From Silvania confinis (GTDB lineage: Bacteria; Pseudomonadota; Gammaproteobacteria; Enterobacterales; Enterobacteriaceae): a stretch of DNA of 64,000 bases. Positions 42,573-54,199 of this stretch are shown in pieces. Each line of letters opens with the position of its first letter. Position 1 is the stretch's first letter. The stretch covers positions 186,001-250,000 of the forward strand of contig NZ_JAMGZJ010000076.1 of NCBI RefSeq assembly GCF_025564085.1, given 5' to 3'. The position numbers and the translations under genes are program-made. Below the pieces are notes generated by a model. That model did not search any database. It was not told the DNA's origin and saw nothing but the letters and a program-made list of their open reading frames with translations.

Positions 42573-42866
42573 ATGAATCTGAGTACTAAACAAAAACAGC
42601 ACCTTAAAGGTCTGGCACATCCGCTCAAGCCTGTAGTTATGCTTGGCAACAATGGTTTGACCGAAGGGGTACTGGCCGAGATTGAACTAGCGCTGGAGCA
42701 CCACGAGTTAATCAAAATCAAAATCGCCTCTGAAGACAGAGAGACTAAGACGCTGATTGTGGAAGCTATCGTGCGCGAAACCGGCGCCTGTAATGTACAG
42801 GTCATCGGTAAAACGCTGGTGCTCTATCGCCCAACTAAAGAGCGCAAAATTTCGCTTCCTCGCTAA
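42573..42866 (+). CDS. yhbY: ribosome assembly RNA-binding protein YhbY
   Basis: Single CRM-domain protein of 97 residues that binds pre-50S particles. Motifs include the GLTEGVLAEIE loop (GxxG-type) and TKTLIVEAIVRETGA. The start MNLSTKQKQH at 42573 equals the E. coli start; the frame is open 49 codons upstream, but that part overlaps the rlmE promoter region and is not family-like. It is convergent with greA. Confidence 0.94.
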   Translation: MNLSTKQKQHLKGLAHPLKPVVMLGNNGLTEGVLAEIELALEHHELIKIKIASEDRETKTLIVEAIVRETGACNVQVIGKTLVLYRPTKERKISLPR

Positions 42867-42954
42867 GATTATCCTGAATTAAACACATTGTGATGTGCTT
42901 AATGAGGGGTTTTTCTTTCGCAGGTGAGCAAAATGCCATGCTCCTTGAGTTGAT

Positions 42955-42978
42955 AAAAGGCCGCGATGCGGCCTTTTT
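42955..42978. terminator. bidirectional terminator between yhbY and greA
   Basis: The 10-bp stem AAAAGGCCGC / GCGGCCTTTT with a GAT loop carries a T run on both strands and serves both convergent genes. Confidence 0.9.
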
Positions 42979-43019
42979 CCTATCTTTACAATGTATCAAC
43001 AACTTGCCGGAGATGCGAA

Positions 43020-43496
43020 TTACAGGTAATCAACCTTGAGAATTTCGAACTCCACTTCCCCGCCTGGGGTGCGAATCGTCACCACATCGCCCTGCTCTTT
43101 AGCCACCAGTCCACGTGCAATTGGCGAGTTTACTGAGATAAGATTTTGTTTAAAGTCGGCCTCATCATCGCCTACGATGCGATAAGACACCTCTTCGTCG
43201 TTGTCCACATTAACAACGGTTACCGTGCAACCAAAAATGACCCGTCCGTTATTGGGCATTTTTGAGATATCGATCACCTGCGCATTAGACAGCTTCGCTT
43301 CGATATCTTTGATACGTCCTTCGCAGAAACCCTGTTGTTCACGCGCAGCGTGATATTCCGCATTCTCTTTCAGATCACCATGCTCACGCGCATCGGCGAT
43401 GGCGGCAATGATCTCAGGACGGCGAACAGATTTCAAAAAATCCAGCTCTTCACGCAGTTTTTCAGCACCACGTAAGGTCATCGGAATAGCTTGCAT
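43020..43496 (-). CDS. greA: transcription elongation factor GreA
   Basis: Stimulates RNA polymerase to cleave backtracked RNA. It has 158 residues: the N-terminal coiled coil (1-75) with the acidic tip around [17 protein letters not shown], then the FKBP-like C domain. A leader of about 140 bases with a terminator hairpin precedes it (see the GraL-like RNA). Confidence 0.98.
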   Translation of the reverse strand: MQAIPMTLRGAEKLREELDFLKSVRRPEIIAAIADAREHGDLKENAEYHAAREQQGFCEGRIKDIEAKLSNAQVIDISKMPNNGRVIFGCTVTVVNVDNDEEVSYRIVGDDEADFKQNLISVNSPIARGLVAKEQGDVVTIRTPGGEVEFEILKVDYL

Positions 43497-43590
43497 TTGT
43501 TATACCTCTTAAACATTCCTGTTGGGTACGGCGGCAAACCGCCCCGACTACTGCCTCCGCAGGCATCACAGCCTGGCATAAGTCAGAGAC

Positions 43591-43635
43591 AAAAGAAAAC
43601 TGACCCGGAAGCAAAGTTCCAGGTCAGCAGCAATT
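43591..43635 (-). ncRNA. graL: GraL-like greA leader small RNA
   Basis: A transcript starting about 6 bases past the sigma-E-type promoter at 43642-43668 would run into a strong terminator: on the minus strand CTGACCTGGAA / TTCCGGGTCAG with a six-base loop, then TTTTCTTTT (complement of 43591-43599). The product would be about 45 bases, the size described for the GraL RNAs from the greA leader in E. coli. The hairpin is seen directly; the RNA is inferred. Confidence 0.65.
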
Positions 43636-43641
43636 TTTCAA

Positions 43642-43668
43642 TTTGATACGTATTTTACCGCGAAGTTC
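43642..43668 (-). promoter_or_regulatory. sigma-E-type promoter of greA
   Basis: On the minus strand GAACTT and TCAAA are separated by 16 bp, matching the envelope-stress sigma-E consensus (GAACTT-N16-TCAAA/TCTGA). A sigma-70-like TAAAAT lies inside the spacer, which would fit the two overlapping greA promoters reported in E. coli. Confidence 0.7.
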
Positions 43669-43745
43669 AGTATGGGTCATCGTTTACTTTACAGGGCGTT
43701 GGGCCGTAGTATGACGGTTTGTTTCCGGGTTGTTAGCGCGAGATT

Positions 43746-45179
43746 ATGCGATTTTCCAGATTTATCATCGGATTGACCACCAGTATTGCGTTCACTGCCC
43801 AGGCAGCGAACGTCGACGAGTATATTAATCAGCTGCCCGATGGCGCCAATCTTGCTTTGATTGTGCAAAAAGTGGGAGCCCAGGCACCAGAGATTGACTA
43901 TCACAGTCAGCAGATGGCGCTTCCTGCCAGCACCCAAAAGGTGATCACTGCGTTGGCAGCCCTGCTGCAACTCGGGCCTGACTTTCGCTTCACAACAACG
44001 CTTGAGAGCAAAGGCAACGTCGAGAGCGGTGTACTGAAAGGCGATCTTATTGCCCGTTTTGGCGGTGATCCGACATTTAAGCGGCAGGATATCCGCAATA
44101 TGGTCGCCGTATTAAAGAAGTCTGGTGTTCAGCGCATTGAGGGTAATGTGCTTATCGACACGTCCATTTTTGCCAGCCACGATAAAGCCCCGGGCTGGCC
44201 GTGGAATGACATGACCCAGTGCTTTAGCGCGCCGCCAGCAGCGGCAATCGTCGATCGCAACTGCTTCTCCATCTCGTTGTACAGCGCGCCAAAACCGAAT
44301 GATTTGGCCTTTATCCGCGTAGCATCTTATTACCCGGTCAACATGTTCAGCCAGGTTCGTACTCTGGCGAAAGGTTCTCCGGAGGCGCAGTATTGCGAGC
44401 TGGATGTAGTGCCTGGTGATTTAAACCGGTTCACGGTGACAGGCTGCCTCACGCAACGTGCCGACCCGTTACCGCTGGCATTCGCTATCCAGGATGGTGC
44501 AAGCTACGCTGGCGCTATTCTGAAAGATGAACTGAAGCAGGCCAATATCACATACACTGGCACACTGTTGCGCCAGACGCAGACCAACGAACCCGGCAAC
44601 GTACTTGCGAGCAAGCAGTCCGCACCGCTGCACGATCTGTTGAAGATCATGTTGAAAAAGTCGGACAACATGATCGCCGATACCGTGTTTCGCATGATCG
44701 GCCATGCCCGCTTCGGCGTACCTGGCACCTGGCGTGCCGGTTCAGATGCCGTCCGTCAGATCCTTCGTCAGCAAGCGAGCATTGATCTTGGAAATACCAT
44801 TGCGGTGGATGGTTCAGGTCTGTCGCGCCATAACTTGATCTCGCCAGCCACCATGATGCAGGTCCTGCAGTACATTGCTCAACACGACACTGAGCTAAAC
44901 TTTATCTCGATGCTGCCGCTCGCCGGCCACGACGGTTCCTTGCAATACCGCGCGGGGCTACATGCTGCCGGCGTCGATGGCAAAGTCTCCGCCAAAACGG
45001 GCTCCCTGCAGGGGGTGTACAATCTTGCCGGGTTTATCACCACCGCCAGTGGGCAGCGAATGGCATTTGTACAATATCTTTCTGGCTACGCGGTAGAACC
45101 TGCAGACCAACGCAATCGCCGTATCCCGCTGGTGCGCTTTGAGAGCCGGCTGTACAAGGACATTTATCAGAATAACTAG
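43746..45179 (+). CDS. dacB: D-alanyl-D-alanine carboxypeptidase/endopeptidase PBP4
   Basis: Periplasmic low-molecular-mass class C penicillin-binding protein that trims and cuts peptidoglycan cross-links. It has 477 residues, with a signal peptide cleaved after AQA at about residue 20. The active-site motifs are S62-T-Q-K65 (ASTQK), the SDN triad near residue 306 (KKSDNMI) and KTG near 417 (SAKTGS). Two bases separate its stop from the response regulator gene, so the three genes may be co-transcribed. Confidence 0.96.
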   Translation: MRFSRFIIGLTTSIAFTAQAANVDEYINQLPDGANLALIVQKVGAQAPEIDYHSQQMALPASTQKVITALAALLQLGPDFRFTTTLESKGNVESGVLKGDLIARFGGDPTFKRQDIRNMVAVLKKSGVQRIEGNVLIDTSIFASHDKAPGWPWNDMTQCFSAPPAAAIVDRNCFSISLYSAPKPNDLAFIRVASYYPVNMFSQVRTLAKGSPEAQYCELDVVPGDLNRFTVTGCLTQRADPLPLAFAIQDGASYAGAILKDELKQANITYTGTLLRQTQTNEPGNVLASKQSAPLHDLLKIMLKKSDNMIADTVFRMIGHARFGVPGTWRAGSDAVRQILRQQASIDLGNTIAVDGSGLSRHNLISPATMMQVLQYIAQHDTELNFISMLPLAGHDGSLQYRAGLHAAGVDGKVSAKTGSLQGVYNLAGFITTASGQRMAFVQYLSGYAVEPADQRNRRIPLVRFESRLYKDIYQNN

Positions 45180-45181
45180 CG

Positions 45182-45844
45182 ATGAAACTACTCATTGTTG
45201 AAGATGATTTACTGCTCCAGCAAGGCCTGGCGCTGGCACTCTCTGCCGAGGGTTACACGCTGGATTGCGCAGGTACGGCTGCCGAAGCCGATGGGCTGAT
45301 CCAGAGCGGCGAATACAGCCTGGTGATCCTCGATCTTGGGCTGCCGGATAAAGACGGTGCAACGCTACTGAGCCAGTGGCGTCGCCGGGGTGTGGCGAAT
45401 CCAGTGCTGATCCTGACGGCACGCGATGCGCTGGAAGACCGCATCAATGGCCTCGACTCAGGGGCTGACGACTATCTGGTTAAGCCCTTTGCGCTGGTTG
45501 AACTTCAGGCGCGTGCCCGTGCGTTGATCCGGCGCTATCAAGGGCACAGTGATAACCTGCTCAGCGACGGCGATCTGACCCTGAATCTGCAAACGCAGCA
45601 GGTTCTACAGCAATCCCTGCCGGTTGAAATTACGCCCAAAGAGTTTGCCCTGCTGACGCGGCTGATCATGCGCACCGGGCAAACCGTTCACCGTGAAACC
45701 TTGCAGCAGGATATTTACTCCTGGCAGGACGATCCGGGCTCGAATACCCTTGAGGTTCATATTCATAATCTACGAGGCAAGCTTGGTAAAGATCGGATCA
45801 AAACGGTACGCGGCGTGGGTTATCGTCTGGAAAGCCAAAAATGA
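45182..45844 (+). CDS. pmrA: OmpR-family response regulator, BasR/PmrA-like
   Basis: A 220-residue DNA-binding response regulator. The receiver has acidic D8-D9, phospho-acceptor D51 (VILDLGLPD), T79 and K101 (YLVKPFA); the C-terminal winged helix ends TVRGVGYRLES. It most resembles BasR/PmrA (TPKEFALLTRLI, NTLEVHIHNLRGKLGK), the regulator of LPS modification under iron and polymyxin stress. E. coli has no pair at this place, so this may be a second PmrAB-like system or the only one; the symbol is therefore provisional. Its stop overlaps the kinase start (AAAATGA). Confidence 0.75.
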   Translation: MKLLIVEDDLLLQQGLALALSAEGYTLDCAGTAAEADGLIQSGEYSLVILDLGLPDKDGATLLSQWRRRGVANPVLILTARDALEDRINGLDSGADDYLVKPFALVELQARARALIRRYQGHSDNLLSDGDLTLNLQTQQVLQQSLPVEITPKEFALLTRLIMRTGQTVHRETLQQDIYSWQDDPGSNTLEVHIHNLRGKLGKDRIKTVRGVGYRLESQK

Positions 45845-46884
45845 ATAGCATGCGCCGTCGCCTGATGGTGTTGCTGGCAGTTATCCTGCTTTTTTTTCAA
45901 CTGATAAGCGTGGTCTGGCTCTGGCATGAAAGCCGGGAACAGATTAGTTTTCTGGTCAGCGAGACGCTGTCAGCAAAATCCCGTAATCAGCACGTTGAAA
46001 AAGAGATCCGTGAGGCGATTGCCTCCCTACTGGTGCCTTCCCTGGTGATGGTCGGTTTTACGCTACTGTTCTCATTCTGGGCCGTTAGCTGGATCACACG
46101 TCCTCTAAACCAGCTTCGTACCAGCCTGGCAAACCGGTCTGCCGACAATCTCACCCCGCTGCCGATGTATTCCGATATGGAAGAGATTGGCGCTGTCACC
46201 ACCTCACTCAATCTGCTGCTTGCCCGGCTGGATCATACGATCCAGCAGGAGCGCTTATTCACGGCCGACGCCGCCCATGAATTGCGAACGCCGTTGGCGG
46301 GTATTCGCCTGCATCTGGAACTAATGGTGCAATCGGGTTCCTCTCAGGCCGCGCCATTGATCACCCGTATTGACCAATTGATGCATACCGTCGAGCAGCT
46401 GCTGATGCTGGCCCGGGCTGGCCAGGCGATGGCAAGCGGTCACTACGAGACGATAAACTTATCGGATACGATCATCGCGCCGCTGGCGCTTGAGCATGAG
46501 ACTAAAACGCATACCCTTGTCTGGCCGCAACCTGCTGCGCTGACGGCCCAGGGCGATGCTGTGCTACTCCGCCTGATGGTACGTAATTTATATGAAAATG
46601 CGGTGCGCTATAGCCCAGCAGGCTCCACTATTGAGATTCGGCTTGAGACGCAGGATGAGGGTACGCTAATCAGCGTTCTCGATCATGGCCCGGGCATTGA
46701 TGAAGCCCATCGCCAGTCAATTACTGAGCCGTTTCGTCGCATCGATCAGCGTTACGGTGGCAGCGGTCTTGGATTGAGTATTGTGCAGCGTATTATTCAG
46801 CTCCATCACGGTAAACTGCAGCTAAACAATCGCCCGGAAGGCGGGTTGGTCGTACAGTGCTGGTTGCCGACAACCTTGGGCTAA
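45841..46884 (+). CDS. pmrB: sensor histidine kinase, BasS/PmrB-like
   Basis: A 347-residue inner-membrane kinase. Membrane segments at about 8-28 and 63-83 enclose a short periplasmic loop of about 35 residues containing two ExxE motifs, E30-SR-E33 and E55-IR-E58, the pattern known to bind ferric iron in PmrB. HAMP follows; the phospho-histidine is H146 in HELRTPLAG; the N box is NLYENAVRYSP and the G boxes DHGPGID and GGSGLGLSI. The start of the loop, LISVVWLWHES, matches E. coli BasS closely. It pairs with the upstream regulator and is convergent with obgE. Confidence 0.78.
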   Translation: MNSMRRRLMVLLAVILLFFQLISVVWLWHESREQISFLVSETLSAKSRNQHVEKEIREAIASLLVPSLVMVGFTLLFSFWAVSWITRPLNQLRTSLANRSADNLTPLPMYSDMEEIGAVTTSLNLLLARLDHTIQQERLFTADAAHELRTPLAGIRLHLELMVQSGSSQAAPLITRIDQLMHTVEQLLMLARAGQAMASGHYETINLSDTIIAPLALEHETKTHTLVWPQPAALTAQGDAVLLRLMVRNLYENAVRYSPAGSTIEIRLETQDEGTLISVLDHGPGIDEAHRQSITEPFRRIDQRYGGSGLGLSIVQRIIQLHHGKLQLNNRPEGGLVVQCWLPTTLG

Positions 46885-46910
46885 AAAAAAGCCCCCTGAT
46901 TCAGGGGGCC
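46883..46910. terminator. terminator of obgE
   Basis: The 9-bp stem GCCCCCTGA / TCAGGGGGC is followed on the minus strand by eight T. It starts at the stop codon of the convergent kinase gene, which lacks its own T-rich terminator on the plus strand. Confidence 0.9.
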
Positions 46911-46920
46911 ATTGACTGTA

Positions 46921-48117
<1,197 letters not shown>

Positions 48118-49083
48118 TCATTCGCCTGAGCGGGGGACAACTACAACCGCTTCACTTTTGCGCCAACGTCCCCAAAGACGATGACCAATGGCGGAATACA
48201 TCGCGCCCGCAACCACGACAAACGCACCGAGATAAGCCCACAGGTTTAACATCGGTTTGACGAAGAAATCGGGCCAGGCCATTGATAATAAATCTGAAAA
48301 TAATAGCGTAAACAGCGGGGTCAGCGTAATCAATGCGCTCACCTGTGCTGCCTGCCAGCGCGCCATCGCCTCTGCCAGTGCGCCGTAACCTACCAGCGTG
48401 TTCACTCCACAGAAAATCAGACACGCGAGCTGCCAGTCGCTGAGCAAAGAGATGACTCCAGGCTTCGCAAGCGGCAACAGTGCAATAGTACATAAAGTGT
48501 ACAGCAAAAACAGGATCTGCTGTGAGGCCAGTCGACGCAATAACACCTTTTGCGCGACGCCATAACTCACCCAGACCGCCGCGGCGCCTACGCCGAAAAT
48601 GACGCCCCAGGTGTAATCTGTCAGCCGGGTAAATATTTCTATCAGGCTGGTATTGAAGAACAACACCAGGCCACTGAGCAGCATTACAGCCCCAATAATC
48701 TGCGTACCGCGCATCTTCTCTTTGAGGATGAAGACACTGGCGATCATCATGCCAACCGGTGAAAGTTGACCGATAACCTGCGAGGCCGTAGGACTGAGAT
48801 ATTGCAGGGAAGAGCTGAATAAAATGAAGTTACCGAACAGGCCCCCTGTCGCAATCGCCAGCATGATGAGCCAGCGCGGCTTGCGAAAGATACGCAGCGG
48901 TGGAAGCTTACCCTTGATGGCCAGGATTGTTCCGAGCCCGACAGAGGCCATCAGGAAGCGATAGAACACTATTGTCGGCGGCTCCATCACATCGAGAACC
49001 TGCTTCATTGCAATTGGCAGTGCACCCCAGCACATCGCAGTAATGAGTGCCAAAAGAATACCAATGCCAGCCTGCTGCTTCAT
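48118..49083 (-). CDS. yhbE: EamA/DMT-family inner-membrane transporter YhbE
   Basis: A 321-residue protein with ten predicted membrane segments and the two EamA repeats (about 7-140 and 155-295). The substrate is unknown; the drug/metabolite transporter family includes amino acid and metabolite exporters. It lies between rpmA and obgE, preceded by the rpmA terminator. Confidence 0.9.
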   Translation of the reverse strand: MKQQAGIGILLALITAMCWGALPIAMKQVLDVMEPPTIVFYRFLMASVGLGTILAIKGKLPPLRIFRKPRWLIMLAIATGGLFGNFILFSSSLQYLSPTASQVIGQLSPVGMMIASVFILKEKMRGTQIIGAVMLLSGLVLFFNTSLIEIFTRLTDYTWGVIFGVGAAAVWVSYGVAQKVLLRRLASQQILFLLYTLCTIALLPLAKPGVISLLSDWQLACLIFCGVNTLVGYGALAEAMARWQAAQVSALITLTPLFTLLFSDLLSMAWPDFFVKPMLNLWAYLGAFVVVAGAMYSAIGHRLWGRWRKSEAVVVVPRSGE

Positions 49084-49124
49084 GCCCGTTTTCCCTACAG
49101 AAAAAATGACCGGGTTTCCAATGT

Positions 49125-49154
49125 AAAAAGCCCCGCAACACGTTGCGGGGCTTT
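49125..49154 (-). terminator. terminator of rplU-rpmA
   Basis: On the minus strand AAAGCCCCGCAAC / GTTGCGGGGCTTT forms a long, nearly perfect stem followed by TTTTTAC. It lies 26 bp after rpmA and separates the ribosomal protein genes from yhbE-obgE. Confidence 0.92.
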
Positions 49155-49179
49155 AATCCGTTACCGGACCGAGAAAACC

Positions 49180-49437
<258 letters not shown>

Positions 49438-49456
49438 TTAAATCTCTCCTCAGGTC

Positions 49457-49813
<357 letters not shown>

Positions 49814-49839
49814 CTATAAATATTCACAATAGGGCGCGA

Positions 49840-49868
49840 ATATTACGCAAAACGCGAGCCTTTGACAA
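49840..49868 (-). promoter_or_regulatory. rplU-rpmA promoter
   Basis: On the minus strand TTGTCA (complement of 49863-49868) and TAATAT (complement of 49840-49845) are exactly 17 bp apart, a strong sigma-70 promoter about 70 bp upstream of rplU. Confidence 0.75.
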
Positions 49869-50025
49869 GTGCTACCATCAACAGATGAAGAAAAAAAAGA
49901 CAACACGTAAGGTAACGTTTATCTGGCGCGTTTTTTCAGTACAATCAGCAATACTATTGATAAACCGAACCCTTCGTTAGCCCATGTAATATGGGGTGAA
50001 CAGGATTACAAGCCCGGCTTTTGCG

Positions 50026-50997
50026 ATGAATTTAGATAAAATCAATGAGTTAACCGCGCAAGACATGGCGGGTGTGAATGCAGCAATTCTGGAACAGCTC
50101 GATTCTGACGTTCAACTAATCAATCAGTTGGGTTATTACATCGTCAGCGGCGGAGGCAAACGCATCCGTCCGATGATCGCTGTACTGGCCGCGCGCGCGG
50201 TTGGCTATCAAGGCAATGCGCACGTTACGATTGCCGCCCTGATCGAATTTATCCACACCGCAACGCTGTTGCATGATGATGTCGTGGATGAATCGGATAT
50301 GCGTCGTGGTAAAGCTACCGCTAACGCGGCCTTCGGTAATGCTGCCAGCGTACTGGTCGGTGACTTTATCTATACCCGCGCCTTCCAGATGATGACCAGC
50401 CTGGGTTCGTTGAAAGTGCTCGAAGTGATGTCCAAAGCGGTGAACGTGATTGCTGAAGGCGAAGTTCTGCAGCTCATGAACGTCAACGACCCGAATATCA
50501 CTGAAGAGAACTACATGCGGGTAATCTACAGCAAAACCGCACGTCTTTTCGAAGCTGCGGCGCAGTGCTCTGGTTTACTCGCAGGCTGCTCCGAGGAGCA
50601 AGAACGCGGTCTGCAGGATTACGGACGCTATCTTGGCACCGCCTTCCAGCTGATTGACGATCTGCTCGATTACAGCGCCGACGGTGAAACGCTGGGTAAA
50701 AATGTGGGCGACGACCTGAACGAAGGCAAACCAACGCTTCCACTGCTGCATGCGATGCGTAATGGCACCCCTGAGCAAGCGAAGCTGATACGTGAAGCCA
50801 TTGAGCAAGGTAACGGCCGACACCTTCTGGAGCCCGTACTGGAAGCAATGGCAGCCTGTGGTTCCCTGGAATGGACGCGCCAGCGTGCCGAGGAAGAGGC
50901 AGACAAAGCTATCGTCGCACTGCAGGTCATCCCGGATAGCCCGTGGCGAGATGCCCTTATCGGCCTCGCACATATTGCTGTTCAGCGCGATCGCTGA
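50026..50997 (+). CDS. ispB: octaprenyl diphosphate synthase IspB
   Basis: Makes the C40 side chain of ubiquinone and menaquinone. It has 323 residues; the first Asp-rich motif is D84-D85-xx-D88 (LLHDDVVDESD) and the second is IDDLLDY near 210. I use the ATG at 50026 (MNLDKINELTA), which equals the E. coli start; the frame is open ten codons upstream. It is divergent from rplU. Confidence 0.97.
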   Translation: MNLDKINELTAQDMAGVNAAILEQLDSDVQLINQLGYYIVSGGGKRIRPMIAVLAARAVGYQGNAHVTIAALIEFIHTATLLHDDVVDESDMRRGKATANAAFGNAASVLVGDFIYTRAFQMMTSLGSLKVLEVMSKAVNVIAEGEVLQLMNVNDPNITEENYMRVIYSKTARLFEAAAQCSGLLAGCSEEQERGLQDYGRYLGTAFQLIDDLLDYSADGETLGKNVGDDLNEGKPTLPLLHAMRNGTPEQAKLIREAIEQGNGRHLLEPVLEAMAACGSLEWTRQRAEEEADKAIVALQVIPDSPWRDALIGLAHIAVQRDR

Positions 50998-51227
50998 GGG
51001 TCAATGAACTCTCTTTTTCGTCAACAGAGAGTTCTTATAAATTCCAAATTTTTATCCATAAAATTGTTAATGAATTCGCTTACAGGCCGCATGAATAAAG
51101 CCCTGGCAAAATCTGAATGTGGCTCACAGTAACGCGAACTTTTTAGAACCCTTGTTCGAAGTAGGTATAGTAACCGCGTCATTTAAGATGAATGACGTGT
51201 ACGAACCTGAACAAAGGGGACAACGGA

Positions 51228-51515
51228 ATGGAGAAGAAATTTATCGACTGGCACCCGGCAGATATTATCGCCGCGCTGCGTAAAAAGGGAACGTCGCTGG
51301 CCGCGGAATCACGCCGCAATGGCCTCAGTTCATCCACGCTAGCAAACGCGCTCACCCGCCCCTGGCCAAAGGGAGAGCTGATCATTGCAACTGCGTTAGG
51401 AACCGATCCCTGGACAATCTGGCCTTCGCGTTATCATGACCCAATTACCCACGAATTTGTCGACAGAACACGCATGATGCGTCAGAGAAGACCCGCAAAA
51501 GAAAATCAGGAATGA
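51228..51515 (+). CDS. sfsB: DNA-binding transcriptional regulator SfsB (Nlp, Ner family)
   Basis: A 95-residue helix-turn-helix protein of the Ner/Nlp family related to phage Ner proteins; E. coli SfsB has been linked to maltose gene expression. Conserved core: DWHPADIIAALRKKGTSLAAESRRNGLSSSTLANAL. The start at 51228 is chosen to match the family (MEKKFIDWH), with AAGGGGACAA upstream; a longer frame begins 12 codons earlier. It is convergent with murA. Confidence 0.92.
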   Translation: MEKKFIDWHPADIIAALRKKGTSLAAESRRNGLSSSTLANALTRPWPKGELIIATALGTDPWTIWPSRYHDPITHEFVDRTRMMRQRRPAKENQE

Positions 51516-51538
51516 TTTTCTTATCATCGGAATAGCAA

Positions 51539-51562
51539 CCCCCCGGTCACTGTGACAGGGGG
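51539..51562. terminator. hairpin between sfsB and murA
   Basis: CCCCC and GGGGG arms with inner GTCAC / GTGAC pairing form a strong hairpin in the 59-bp gap between the convergent genes. T tracts are lacking. A smaller stem GAAAATCA / TGATTTTC at 51501-51520 overlaps the sfsB stop and may end that transcript. Confidence 0.6.
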
Positions 51563-51574
51563 CTGCCCGAACGA

Positions 51575-52855
<1,281 letters not shown>

Positions 52856-52885
52856 TCAACCGTGCTGCGGGCAATCACCCTCAGC

Positions 52886-53140
52886 TCAAAAACCGTTTAG
52901 TTTGCGATCGCGTGCCCACTCAGTCGGGGTGAACGCCTTGATCGACAGGGCATGGATACGATTATCCGCGATATATTCCATCAGCGGCGCATAGACAGCC
53001 TGCTGTTTCTTCACGCGGCTCATGCCGTCGAATACCTCACCCACAGCAATAACCTGAAAGTGACTGCCATCGCCGGAGACGTGGGCTTCCTGAAGGGCAA
53101 GTGCATTCATCAGCACGGTCTGGATTTCATGATTTTCCAT
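52886..53140 (-). CDS. ibaG: BolA-family protein IbaG
   Basis: Acid-stress protein of 84 residues that binds monothiol glutaredoxin GrxD and an iron-sulfur cluster. The BolA fold is recognisable in [36 protein letters not shown]. Formerly YrbA. It lies between the mla genes and murA, in the same direction, after a terminator. Confidence 0.94.
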   Translation of the reverse strand: MENHEIQTVLMNALALQEAHVSGDGSHFQVIAVGEVFDGMSRVKKQQAVYAPLMEYIADNRIHALSIKAFTPTEWARDRKLNGF

Positions 53141-53212
53141 GGGGGTTCATATCATCTGGTAGTGAAAACAAGCCCAACATCTTAGAGCAAAGTGGCGCAG
53201 TCTTAAACAAGC

Positions 53213-53245
53213 AAAAAGCCCCGACGATGAAACTGTCGGGGCTTT
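53213..53245 (-). terminator. terminator of the mla operon
   Basis: On the minus strand AAAGCCCCGAC and GTCGGGGCTTT pair and are followed by TTTTTGC. It lies 23 bp after mlaB and separates mlaFEDCB from ibaG-murA. Confidence 0.88.
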
Positions 53246-53267
53246 CGATAGTAACGTACTGAAAAAG

Positions 53268-53561
53268 TTAGCGCGGTAAAACGTCTACCGGCAAATTATA
53301 GAGCTGAGCCAGGGTAATAACATTGTCGCTGGCGCCAGAAAGTGAGACCTGCCGCCCTTGCTGTTTGCCTGTTGCCACCAGATGGACCAGCAGCGCAACC
53401 CCCGCCGTATCAACGCGAGAAACATTGCCGAGATCGATACAGGAAACGCCCTGCATCGCTTCGTGGCGCGCATCCCACAGAGGATTCAGAAAATCCTGAT
53501 CCAGCTCGCCAGTGAGCAATAACGTCTCACCCTCGCGGGCCCAGCTGAGCTGCGTCAGCAT
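53268..53561 (-). CDS. mlaB: lipid asymmetry ABC transporter STAS subunit MlaB
   Basis: Cytoplasmic STAS-domain protein of 97 residues that binds and stabilises the ATPase MlaF. The STAS core VSCIDLGNVSRVDTAGVALLVHL includes the conserved threonine of the DTAG motif. Its ATG overlaps the mlaC stop by one base (TAATG). Confidence 0.95.
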   Translation of the reverse strand: MLTQLSWAREGETLLLTGELDQDFLNPLWDARHEAMQGVSCIDLGNVSRVDTAGVALLVHLVATGKQQGRQVSLSGASDNVITLAQLYNLPVDVLPR

Positions 53562-54196
53562 TATTTTTTCTCTTCCAGGGAGATTTTCTGACGCGAGATG
53601 CTGTTCAGCTGCGCGGTCAGGCCATCGATGCCTTTAGTACGCAGCAGATCGCTCCATTCGTTCTGCTTCGTGGTGATCATGCTCACCCCTTCAGCAATCA
53701 TGTCGTACGCCTGCCAGTTGCCGGACTGGCTGTTCTTACGCCACTGGAAGTCTAAACGCACCGGAGGGCGACCGTTCGGGTCGATGATAGTGACGCGAAT
53801 AGGCACTATCGTTGCATCGCCCAGCGGTTGCGCAGGGGCAATCTGGTAGGTCTGGCCGTGATACATCGCCAGCGCCTGTCCGTAGGCCTGCTTCAGGTAT
53901 TCACGAAATGCGCTGAAATAGGCCTCACGCTGGGCCGGGGTCGCGTCTTTGTAGTAACGACCCAGCACCAGTGCACCGGCATATTTCACCTGCACATAAG
54001 GCAGCAGTTCCTGATCAACCACGTCACGCAGGTAATCGGGATTAGAACGAATCTTAGGTTGTTCATTTTTAAGGCGATCGAAGGTTTTCTTAGCCGCTTC
54101 GGTCATCTGTTGATAGGGATTGGTCTGATCGGCTGCATTTGCGGCAGTCAGAGGGGCAATCATCAGCATGGCAACCATTAACAGTCGTTTAAACAT
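53561..54196 (-). CDS. mlaC: periplasmic phospholipid-binding protein MlaC
   Basis: Soluble periplasmic shuttle of 211 residues that carries phospholipids between MlaA-OmpC at the outer membrane and MlaFEDB at the inner membrane. A signal peptide with cleavage after ANA at about residue 21 is clear. It lies 3 bp after mlaD. Confidence 0.96.
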   Translation of the reverse strand: MFKRLLMVAMLMIAPLTAANAADQTNPYQQMTEAAKKTFDRLKNEQPKIRSNPDYLRDVVDQELLPYVQVKYAGALVLGRYYKDATPAQREAYFSAFREYLKQAYGQALAMYHGQTYQIAPAQPLGDATIVPIRVTIIDPNGRPPVRLDFQWRKNSQSGNWQAYDMIAEGVSMITTKQNEWSDLLRTKGIDGLTAQLNSISRQKISLEEKK

Positions 54197-54199
54197 GAA

